A DNA stretch of 64,000 nt from Streptosporangium brasiliense (lineage in GTDB: Bacteria; Actinomycetota; Actinomycetes; Streptosporangiales; Streptosporangiaceae), in NCBI RefSeq assembly GCF_030811595.1, contig NZ_JAUSRB010000002.1, forward strand, positions 2,852,001 through 2,916,000. The letters are read 5' to 3'. Below, piece after piece: positions 43,201 through 49,387 of this stretch. How positions within the stretch are numbered: position 1 is the first letter of the stretch; every line of letters starts with the position of its first letter. The translations under genes were made by a program, and so were the position numbers. The notes under the pieces were generated by a model that had not been told where the DNA came from, did no database searches, and saw only the letters and a list, made by a program, of their open reading frames with translations.

Positions 43201-43609
43201 CGTGGTCCTGTACGGCGGGCACATCGTCGCCGCCGGCACCGCCCGGACCGGTGACGGGCTCCGGGCCTTCGGCGCGGTGTCGGCCGACAACGGCTCGACG
43301 TGGGAGTTCTCCTGGTTCCCCGCCGAGGAGGCGGCCGCCGTGCAGGACCTGGCCGCCACGGAGGCGGGCGTGGTGGCGGTCGGCTGGCAGGGGCTGCCCG
43401 GCGAGGGCGACAGCGTGGCCTGGACCTCCGAGGACGGGCTGGGCTGGCAGCGCCACGCCCCCACCCAGGGCAGCCTGGCAGGCGACGGGGCCCAGCGGCT
43501 CGGCGCGGTGGCGGTCTCCGGCGACCAGGTGGTGGCCCTGGGCAGGTCCACCACCTACAACGCCGACCACCTCACGCTGTGGCGCTCGACCCTGGCCGCG
43601 GCGCGGTGA
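40238..43609 (+). CDS. Giant membrane protein with Asp-box (sialidase-like) beta-propeller exodomain
   Basis: 1123 residues from GTG 40238, 8 nt after AGGAGG. Residues 1-360 are Pro/Gly/Arg-rich and disordered, with 17-residue repeats (PQAGSGS...GGEGQS) and three copies of RPDLLVA[SQ]GPP. One transmembrane helix follows at about 363-385 (IPFMMVLVLTVAVGGGLVLW). The outside part has about eleven Asp-box motifs S-x-D-G-x-x-W (SADGYSW, SPDGRSW, TSKDGRDW, SADGQSW, SDDGRSW, SADGVNW, SEDGLGW). These mark propeller blades as in sialidases or sortilins. No catalytic sialidase FRIP motif is seen, so binding or sensing is more likely than hydrolysis. Confidence 0.8.
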   Translation: MAPGPHDPRPREWPAHDDGAHGDATPESRPQESQESPPTIQHSPPGPSDDAPRGIPLASPWMLPPFASPTPDDSEPLQARPEGLGGERRRPHTQPYAAPPADPPAGPSNGPPGPSADLSNNPPGPSAGPSNGPPPDPSGAGRPPADGRSAGAGRRDAPPEGPFRGRRADRPDLLVASGPPREPGDGRRSGPQAGSGSPWRPGGEGQSPQAGSGSLRRPGGEGQSPQAGSGAPRERGRGPRPDLLVASGPPREPGDGSRSGPSREPGDGSRSGPPAASGPPVASGAPDGPAVPDGPAVPGGDGFEPVRRVGRPPEGRPARPDLLVAQGPPGRRGPNGGRHHRAAPAPSAMRRSSPTRRGRGRGLMIPFMMVLVLTVAVGGGLVLWEWVGGPFTSGLRLVGDEVHSGDANFVPPPDVAGDGSSQVLNAVASAGTVMVAVGSDTTSPVPRPLFLVSADGGGSWQLGKVTGPAGYETGPTTVGLVAGGDGRWLAAGNDPFGAGHGLWTSADGYSWGAVDPGALEAFSAGDKIMDLARTAAGFVAVGTTVLPDGTTGAIAWVSPDGRSWDRVDTREIGLPDKVRGLKAVIAKGDAVVALGDPAEGQSTSVILRSADGGKSWLRTGAALTGVVPEPGALAVAADGFVLVPTQQRSDKGEVAVYCSPQGVDWTRCGTIGGLAPDGSGVKRLASSSAGVAAITESGFEHYAVYTSKDGRDWSKSTDLGQVPGSLRALAVSAEGTLVVGGDERAADVDNRLVLLTAPKGGQARAVPLSGIDGLTRAARETARVAAGEGGFVAVGAVSGDAGIWTSADGQSWQAAGPAQILGGSRRQALSDVARGRRGWLAVGSAMTDASTTEPLLVTSDDGRSWRRVPVLGPLAPAAEHDFLAPHAVAAGPSGYVLAGEDRSPAGTVPVLWFSSDLKRYTRAAKLPAGGGGVRLHDVSVTSSGYVAVGGAGGADHETGVVWVSADGVNWTARKPVLPPGATSAGLRHVVLYGGHIVAAGTARTGDGLRAFGAVSADNGSTWEFSWFPAEEAAAVQDLAATEAGVVAVGWQGLPGEGDSVAWTSEDGLGWQRHAPTQGSLAGDGAQRLGAVAVSGDQVVALGRSTTYNADHLTLWRSTLAAAR
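40808..40909. repeat. 51-bp tandem repeats inside the receptor-like gene
   Basis: Copies at 40808-40858 and 40859-40909 with a degenerate third start at 40910. They encode the 17-residue unit PQAGSGSPWRPGGEGQS. A separate 33-bp repeat (REPGDGSRSGP twice) follows near 40987-41052. Confidence 0.9.
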
Positions 43610-43870
43610 CCGTCCGTCCGGCGGGGGCGTTCAGCGGGTCAGGGGCGAGCGGGAGCCGCGGGTGTCGGCTGTCTCATGTCGTGGCGCTCGACCCTGGCCG
43701 CGGCGCGGTGACCGTCCGTCCGGCGGGAGCGTCCAGCGGGTCAGGGGAGGGGAAGTCGCCGGTGTCGGCTGTCATGTCGTGGCGCTCGACCCTGACCGCG
43801 GCGCGATGACCGCCCATCCGGTGAGGGCCTCCAGCAGCCCCGGGGCGAGCGGGAGACGCCGGAGCTCCTC
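43579..43870. repeat. Three tandem copies of about 100 bp built from two convergent gene ends
   Basis: Copies begin at 43579, 43681 and 43779 with GTGGCGCTCGACCCTG. Copy 1 starts inside the last ten codons of the receptor-like gene (LWRSTLAAAR) and contains its stop. Copy 3 runs into the 3' end of the Nudix gene, up to about 43870, and provides its C-terminal residues. Spacing is 102 and 98 bp. Confidence 0.9.
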
Positions 43871-44191
43871 GTCGCTGAACCAGCGGGCCTCCGCGGCGTC
43901 GTCCCCGGCGGAGAGCGTGCCGCCGGAGACCTCGGCCAGGTAGTCGCGGATCTCGTAGACGAGGCCGCCGGGGCCGGGACGGTCGACGGTGCCGGCCAGG
44001 CGGCCCGCGGTGACCGTCAGGCCGGTCTCCTCCAGCACCTCGCGGGCCACCGCCTCGGCGTCCGACTCGCCGGGTTCGACCCGGCCGCCGGGGATCGACC
44101 AGAGACCTTCACTCGGGGGACGGCCCCGGCGGATGAGGAGCATCCGCTCGGAACCGTCGAAGATTATTGCTCCGACACAATTTACGCGCAC
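43772..44191 (-). CDS. Nudix hydrolase
   Basis: 139 residues from GTG 44191 with TAATCT 7 nt upstream (leaderless). The Nudix box is complete: GGRVEPGESDAEAVAREVLEETGL. Family members hydrolyse nucleoside diphosphates linked to another moiety. N-terminal VNCVGAIIFDGSERMLLIRRGRPPSEGLWSIPGG is typical. The C-terminal tail (IAPRSGSSATT) is encoded by a repeat copy, so the natural C-terminus was probably altered by the duplication. Confidence 0.88.
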   Translation of the reverse strand: MRVNCVGAIIFDGSERMLLIRRGRPPSEGLWSIPGGRVEPGESDAEAVAREVLEETGLTVTAGRLAGTVDRPGPGGLVYEIRDYLAEVSGGTLSAGDDAAEARWFSDEELRRLPLAPGLLEALTGWAVIAPRSGSSATT

Positions 44192-44250
44192 ATTGATAAG
44201 ATTACGGCTCGATAACGCGGTCTGCCCTTGACGAATGGCCACTGACAAAG

Positions 44251-44293
44251 CACCGTGGGTAGGCGTGAGAGCCGCGCCTACCTGCCCACGGTG
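44251..44293 (+). promoter_or_regulatory. Hairpin covering the ribosome site and start of the DUF6758 gene
   Basis: CACCGTGGGTAGGCG (44251-44265) pairs with CGCCTA...CCCACGGTG (44275-44293), leaving a four-base bulge on the right arm. The putative ribosome-binding sequence GGGTAGG is in the left arm and the GTG start (44265) at the loop edge. It could also terminate a short leader transcript. Confidence 0.55.
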
Positions 44294-44909
44294 TTTCGGC
44301 CCGCTCCGTCCGCCGAGCGCTTGGTCGAGCGCCTGGCGATGTGGCCCGCACGGTGACGTCCTGCCACTGCAGCCGCCGAGACGCCCCTCCGCCGCCGCCA
44401 TGGAGGCCGTCGGCCGGAGCGCCCTCGTCCCCGTCTGGCTCCCGTGGCCCCTGCCCCAGGGCTGGCTGGTCACCGGGCTGGCCGAGGCGGGCGACGACCG
44501 CAGCGGCGTCAGGGCCACCGTGGTCGCGCTCAGCGGTCCCTCGCTGATCCACGGACCGGCCGACCTGCTGATCATCGCGGAGGAGCCCGGAGTGGGCCTG
44601 GGCGCGGGGTTCGCCGGGCTGGAGGGCCCCGACCCGGGCACCGGGTTCGACGAGGGGCCGCCGCACGCCAAGGTCGAGATCAAGGGGCACCCCACCGCGC
44701 TGTGGTGCGTCGAGTCCGCCGCCCCCGACCGAGCGGCCTACGCCGGCGAGGCGCTGGGCAACTGGCTGTGGACGGTCGTCTGGCCCGCCGAGGCGGGCTA
44801 CATGATGACCCTGGCCGACCTCTCCCTGCGCGACCTGCGAGACCAGGACCAGGTCCTCGACCTGCCCTTCGGCGCGTTCTCCCCGCGCCTGGGCGGCGAG
44901 GAGGACTGA
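44265..44909 (+). CDS. DUF6758 protein with N-terminal zinc ribbon
   Basis: 214 residues from GTG 44265; ATG 44235 would add ten residues that related proteins, as I recall them, lack. N-terminus TCPRCFGPLR...WRCGPHGDVLPL has CPRC plus C and H suited to zinc. Conserved blocks VWLPWPLPQGWLVTGLAEAGDDRSG, LLIIAEEPGVGLGAGFAG and GEALGNWLWTVVWPAEAGY match actinobacterial DUF6758. Soluble, function unknown. Followed by marC after 115 bp of repeat-containing sequence. Confidence 0.75.
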   Translation: MRAAPTCPRCFGPLRPPSAWSSAWRCGPHGDVLPLQPPRRPSAAAMEAVGRSALVPVWLPWPLPQGWLVTGLAEAGDDRSGVRATVVALSGPSLIHGPADLLIIAEEPGVGLGAGFAGLEGPDPGTGFDEGPPHAKVEIKGHPTALWCVESAAPDRAAYAGEALGNWLWTVVWPAEAGYMMTLADLSLRDLRDQDQVLDLPFGAFSPRLGGEED

Positions 44910-45024
44910 CCTCTCCGTCCCCGGGCGGAGAAGGACGCCCGATCTCTCCGCACCCGGGCGGTGCGGACGTCCGACCCGGCACCGACCACTCCCCTCACCT
45001 CACCACGGCTCAGGGGAGCGTGCG

Positions 45025-45636
45025 TTGGACCTCCAGTTCTTCGTCGAGGCGTTCGTCACCATGTTCGTCATCATGGACCCGCCCGGCATCATCCCGCTCT
45101 TCCTGGCCTACACCCGCGGCCGTACGGCGCAGGAACGCAGGCGGATCGCCTGGCAGGCGCCCATCGTCGCGTTCTGCCTCGTCGTGCTGTTCGCGGTCTT
45201 CGGCCGGGCCATCCTGGGCTACCTGCACGTCGAGGTGGCGGCCATGCAGATCGCCGGTGGCCTGCTGCTCCTGCTGGTCGCCCTGCAACTGCTCACCGGG
45301 GAGACCGAGCCGCCCCCCAACACGATGAAGTCCAGCGTGAACGTCGCCCTCGTCCCGCTCGGCACCCCTCTGCTGGCCGGGCCGGGGGCCATCGTGGCGA
45401 CGATCGTCTTCGCCCAGCAGGCCGGGCAGAAGGAGGGCGGCATCCTGGCGCTGGCCCTGGCCATCGCGGCCGTGCACATCCTGCTCTGGGTGTTCATGCG
45501 CTTCTCGGTGACCATCCTCCGGGTCATAAAGGAGAACGGCGTCGAGCTCGTCACCCGCGTCTCGGGCCTGCTGCTGTCCGCCCTCGCGGTGCAGCTCATC
45601 ATCACCGCGATCCGCACGCTCGTCGGGGCGGGATAG
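45025..45636 (+). CDS. MarC family membrane protein
   Basis: 203 residues, TTG start with GGGGAG 8 nt upstream. Six helices, with FVIMDPPGIIPLFLAYT near the N-terminus and VPLGTPLLAGPGAIVATIVFA in the second half; the NPxGxxP motif of MarC appears here as DPPGIIP. MarC/NAAT proteins are putative small-molecule transporters of unclear function. Confidence 0.88.
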   Translation: MDLQFFVEAFVTMFVIMDPPGIIPLFLAYTRGRTAQERRRIAWQAPIVAFCLVVLFAVFGRAILGYLHVEVAAMQIAGGLLLLLVALQLLTGETEPPPNTMKSSVNVALVPLGTPLLAGPGAIVATIVFAQQAGQKEGGILALALAIAAVHILLWVFMRFSVTILRVIKENGVELVTRVSGLLLSALAVQLIITAIRTLVGAG

Positions 45637-45766
45637 GCCCGTGGGGGTGTGTTGGCCGGTGACGGGCAATGCTGAGGGAATAGACGGGCGAATAGGGTAA
45701 ATGGGAAGACTATCCGTTACCCGCGCTCGAGCCGCAGGGTGGAGCGAGGCAGTAAAGTTCGGAAGC

Positions 45767-46483
45767 GTGACAGCGCGTATCGAACGAGTGGTGACCGAGG
45801 GCGTCGTCGATGTCGACGGCGCCGAGCACAAGGTCGAGAACAACACCTGGATCCTGGGTGACGATGAGGAGGTCATCGTCATCGACCCCGCGCGTGACGC
45901 GGAGAAGATCCTGGAGAAGGTCGGCGAGCGGGAGGTGCTGGCCGTCATCTGCACCCACGGCCTGCCCGACCACGTGGGCGCGGCCATCGAGGTGGCGGCG
46001 CGGGACGAGGCCGTGGTCGCCCTCCATCCCAAGGACCGGCCGCTGTGGCGGCTGACCTGGCCGGACACCTGGCCGGACATCGACATGGAGGACGAGGGCG
46101 TGTTCGGCGTCGCCGACGTCGAGCTGGAGGTCATGGCCACCCCCGGCGTCTCCCAGGGCGGTGTCTCGCTCTACTGCGAGGCCCTCGACGCGGTCTTCAC
46201 CGGTAAGACCCTGCAGGCCGACGGGCCCGGCAAGATCGGTGGGGAGTATCCCGCGCTGGCCGACCAGCTCACCGCCATCGGCGGCCGGCTGTTCACCCTG
46301 CGCCACGGCATCCGCGTGCTGCCCGCGCACGGCGAGGAGACCACCATCGGCGCCCTGGAGCCGCAGTTCGACGCCTGGCTGTCCGGCTCGCTGACCCGCG
46401 GTGAGGTGACCGAGAAGAGCGAGGGCCCGCTGAGCGACGGGACCCGGGCGGCCAAGATCAACCTGAAGCTCCTCGACGAGTAG
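45767..46483 (+). CDS. Metallo-beta-lactamase-fold protein with lost metal ligands
   Basis: 238 residues from GTG 45767, with TAAAGT 8 nt upstream (leaderless). The fold is clear (NNTWILGDDEEVIVIDPARDAEKIL; ICTHG..DHVGAA; ATPG...GGVSLY; VFTGKTL; LPAHGEETTIG). But the metal motif HxHxDH reads H64-G-L66-P-D-H69, the mid-domain His is Val128 (TPGV), and the metal-bridging Asp of FTGDT is Lys147. Only H64, D68, H69 and H178 remain. It is therefore probably not a normal dinuclear hydrolase. The RecB-like gene starts 6 bp after its stop. Confidence 0.85.
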   Translation: MTARIERVVTEGVVDVDGAEHKVENNTWILGDDEEVIVIDPARDAEKILEKVGEREVLAVICTHGLPDHVGAAIEVAARDEAVVALHPKDRPLWRLTWPDTWPDIDMEDEGVFGVADVELEVMATPGVSQGGVSLYCEALDAVFTGKTLQADGPGKIGGEYPALADQLTAIGGRLFTLRHGIRVLPAHGEETTIGALEPQFDAWLSGSLTRGEVTEKSEGPLSDGTRAAKINLKLLDE

Positions 46484-46489
46484 TCCTCC

Positions 46490-47371
46490 GTGGACCAGCT
46501 CCCCCTTGAGGGCATGCCGCGGCGGCTCTACTCCTGCACGCCGTCGCGGCTGAACACCTGGCTCGACTGTCCTCGGCGCCACCGGTTCACCTACCTGGAC
46601 CGGCCCTCGCCGCAGAAGGGGCCGCCCTGGGCGCACAACAGCGTGGGGTCCAGCGTGCACAACGCCCTGGCCGCCTGGTGGCGCGAGCCGTACGGACGCC
46701 GGACACCGGTGACGGCGGCCACCCTGGTCACCAAGGGGTGGATCAACGAGGGGTTCCGCGACGCCGAGCAGTCGGCGGCCTGGCGTGACCGGGCCCGCGA
46801 CATGACCGCCGGATACGTCGCCGGCCTCGATCCCGCCGACGAGCCGGTCGGCGTCGAACGGACCGTGGCCACCCGGACCTCCGTCATCGCCGTCTCCGGC
46901 CGCATCGACCGGCTCGACCGGCGCGGTGACGAGCTGGTCGTGGTCGACTACAAGACCGGCCGCCGCCCCCTCACCGCCGACGACGCCCGCTCCTCGCTCG
47001 CGCTGGCCGTCTACGCCATCGCCTCCTCGCGGGTGCTGCGCCGGCCCTGTCACCGGGTCGAGCTCCACCACCTGCCGACCGGCACGGTCGCCGAGTGGGA
47101 GCACACCGACGAGTCCCTGGCCCGCCATCTGAGCCGGGCCGAGGAGATCGCGATCGAGGCGTCCGAGGCCGAGGACCGCTACCGGGCCTGGTCGGGCCCG
47201 GCGCGGACCGGCGGTGCCGGCCGCACCCCGCCCGAGGTGCCCCCGGAGGTCGACGCGCTCTTCCCGCCCAGGACCGGCCCCCTCTGCTCCTGGTGCGACT
47301 TCCGCAGGCACTGCCCGGAGGGCCAGGCGGCCTCGGGCGACCGCCTGCCCTGGGACGGCCTGGCCGACTGA
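46490..47371 (+). CDS. RecB-like PD-(D/E)XK nuclease with Fe-S cysteines
   Basis: 293 residues. Motifs: SRLNTWLDCPRRHRFTYLD, HNSVGSSVHNALAAWW (motif I His), GRIDRLDRRGDELVVVDYKTGR (catalytic Asp and D-Y-K), and QxxxY-like SLALAVYAI. One Cys near 28 plus CSWCDFRRHC at the end form the Cas4/AddB-type iron-sulfur site. Such single-domain proteins are DNA exonucleases or repair factors. It starts 6 bp after the degenerate MBL protein, so the two are co-expressed. Confidence 0.88.
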   Translation: MDQLPLEGMPRRLYSCTPSRLNTWLDCPRRHRFTYLDRPSPQKGPPWAHNSVGSSVHNALAAWWREPYGRRTPVTAATLVTKGWINEGFRDAEQSAAWRDRARDMTAGYVAGLDPADEPVGVERTVATRTSVIAVSGRIDRLDRRGDELVVVDYKTGRRPLTADDARSSLALAVYAIASSRVLRRPCHRVELHHLPTGTVAEWEHTDESLARHLSRAEEIAIEASEAEDRYRAWSGPARTGGAGRTPPEVPPEVDALFPPRTGPLCSWCDFRRHCPEGQAASGDRLPWDGLAD

Positions 47372-47405
47372 CCGCGCCCCTGCGGGTGCCGGGACGCGGC
47401 CGGGG

Positions 47406-48323
47406 TCAGGCGGCGTCCGGCACCCCGGCCGGCCAGCGGCGCGGGTCGGTCAGCCCCCTGAGCCCCCGGCTCACGTCGTAGCCCGCGGCGCCCAGGCGGG
47501 CCCGGGCCCCGGCGAGCATGTCCCGGGTGTAGGGCATGAACGCGCGGTCGTGGACGGGCTCGGGCACCGAGTTCATGCCCAGCCGGAAGGCCCTCAGCGC
47601 CGCGCTCACGGTGCTCGGCGGCACCTCGGGCAGCACGCCGTACAGCTTCCTGGCCCAGTCCGGCAGCGAGTAGTAGCACAGCGCGCCGAACGGGAAGTAG
47701 GCGGGCTTACCGGGGGCGAGCATCCGGAGCTCGGCCGGCAGGCGCGGCCACAGCAGGAAGCGCACCGTGGCGGCCGACTCCGGGGTCACCCCCAGCCGGG
47801 GCCGCATCCCGGTGAAGTAGTCGTCCAGCTCCGCCATCGAGCCGGGCACGTCCTCGGCGTGCAGGCCCACGTAGGTGGCGCTGCGGCGCTGCTCGGCCAG
47901 GTAGCGGTCGGCCTGGCGGTCGCTGAGGCCGAGGCCGGCCCGGCGCGCCACCGACAGGTAGGACGAGACCTCGGCGCAGTGCACCCAGAGCAGCAGCTCG
48001 GGGTCGTCCACCCGGTGCGTCCTGCCGGTGTCGGGGTCGTCGATGCGCAGCCGGCGGTGGATCCCCCGGACCCGGCGGCCGATCTCGTCGGCCTCCGCCG
48101 GGCTGCCGAACGTGACCCGGCCCACGAAGTCCGCCGTACGGCGGAGCCGTCCGAACGGGTCCTCCTGGAAGTTGGAGTTCTGCCAGACTCCGCGCATCGC
48201 GAGCGGGTGCAGCGCCTGCAGCATGAGGCCCCGGACCCCGCCGACCCACATGGAGCGGTCGATGTGCACCAGCCACGTCGCGGTGTGCGGGGGCTGGACG
48301 ACGATTTCTTCGATGCTCGCCAT
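47406..48323 (-). CDS. MpaB/DUF2236 family oxygenase-like protein
   Basis: 305 residues from ATG 48323. All-helical protein with the family blocks HIDRSMWVGGVRGLMLQALHPLAMRGV, LLLWVHCAEVSSYL, and RLPAELRMLAPG. His residues here are candidates for heme ligation, as in latex-clearing and MpaB-type proteins. Natural substrate unknown. It is preceded by 92 bp and then the hydrolase gene on the same strand. Confidence 0.85.
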   Translation of the reverse strand: MASIEEIVVQPPHTATWLVHIDRSMWVGGVRGLMLQALHPLAMRGVWQNSNFQEDPFGRLRRTADFVGRVTFGSPAEADEIGRRVRGIHRRLRIDDPDTGRTHRVDDPELLLWVHCAEVSSYLSVARRAGLGLSDRQADRYLAEQRRSATYVGLHAEDVPGSMAELDDYFTGMRPRLGVTPESAATVRFLLWPRLPAELRMLAPGKPAYFPFGALCYYSLPDWARKLYGVLPEVPPSTVSAALRAFRLGMNSVPEPVHDRAFMPYTRDMLAGARARLGAAGYDVSRGLRGLTDPRRWPAGVPDAA

Positions 48324-48415
48324 AGTAAGTAGATGATTACATGGCATTCGACGGGAAATCCAACAGGGGTGGTCGATGACAGGAAACCGCCGGTGGACCG
48401 GGGTGGCGGCGCGCC

Positions 48416-49288
48416 TCAGCCGAGTGAGCGCGTCTCCGCCGCGTTCCAGAACCGGGTGAGCGCGGCGGCCGTCGTCTCGGGGGCCTCCACCGCGGGGGAG
48501 TGGGCGGCGCCGGGGACGACCACGCACTCGGCGTTCAGCCGGGCGGCCATCTCCGACTGCATCGGCGGCGGCCAGCCGTCGTCGTGCTCGCCGTACAGGA
48601 CCAGGGTGGGGACCTCGACCTGGGCGAGCTCGTCGCACCGGTCCGGCGCGGAGAGGATCTGCTCGGTCATCGTGGCCATGCCGGTCAGGGAGTTGGCGAA
48701 CAACCGCTTGCGCAGGAACGCGATGATGTCGTCCGGCACCCCCGCGGACAGGGCCTCGGGCTCCATCCGGGTGTGCCACATGTGCTCCAGGCCGGCCTCG
48801 GGCAGCTCCGAGATCATGGTCCGGCCCGCGTGCTCGCGGACGCCCACGATGGCGGCGGGGCCCGAGCTCATCAGCGTGTAGGAGGCGAACTTGGTGCGGC
48901 CGTCGATGACCGCCTCCCGGGTGACCAGGCCGCCGAAGGAGTGGCCGACCAGGTGGAGGGGCTCGCCCCCGCCGATCGTGTGCGCCAGGACGTCGATGTC
49001 GTTGCCGAGCGCCGCGAAGGTGTAGGCCTGGGGGTCCTCAGGGCCGGCGGTCTCGAACTGCCCGCGCATGTCGACCGCGATGACCTGGCGCCCCGACTGG
49101 GCGAGCGTCTGCAGGACCGCGATGAAGTCTTCCTTGCTGCCGGTGAGGCCCGGGACCAGCAGGGCGGGCCAGCGCTCGGGGACGCCGCTGACCGGCAGGG
49201 CCTCCAGCACGGCGAAGGCGCCCACCGACGTCTCGATCTGGCGGGTCCGGACGCCAGGAGGCAGGGTCAGAAATCGCGGCGTACTCAC
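48416..49288 (-). CDS. Alpha/beta hydrolase
   Basis: 290 residues from GTG 49288 (ATG 49318 would add ten). Nucleophile elbow GHSFGG, acid in YGEHDDGWP and His in GAAHSPAV. Oxyanion-hole segment LLVPGLTGS. Helical lid in the middle (HMWHTRMEPEALSAGVPDD). Esterase or lipase-like; substrate unknown. Confidence 0.9.
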   Translation of the reverse strand: MSTPRFLTLPPGVRTRQIETSVGAFAVLEALPVSGVPERWPALLVPGLTGSKEDFIAVLQTLAQSGRQVIAVDMRGQFETAGPEDPQAYTFAALGNDIDVLAHTIGGGEPLHLVGHSFGGLVTREAVIDGRTKFASYTLMSSGPAAIVGVREHAGRTMISELPEAGLEHMWHTRMEPEALSAGVPDDIIAFLRKRLFANSLTGMATMTEQILSAPDRCDELAQVEVPTLVLYGEHDDGWPPPMQSEMAARLNAECVVVPGAAHSPAVEAPETTAAALTRFWNAAETRSLG

Positions 49289-49343
49289 GTGGCCCCACGA
49301 TACCTCTCTTGGTGACATGGCTCTGTGCGTCTCAGGACGCGAA

Positions 49344-49373
49344 AAGGGGCGCCACCTCGTGGTCGCGCCCCTT
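49344..49373 (-). terminator. Intrinsic terminator of the DEAD-box helicase gene
   Basis: AAGGGGCGC (49344-49352) pairs with GCGCCCCTT (49365-49373), with CAC/GTG inside the loop. Read on the minus strand it is followed by TTTTC, a rare U-tract in this genome, just after the stop at 49388. Confidence 0.8.
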
Positions 49374-49387
49374 CCCTTCGGTACCGG

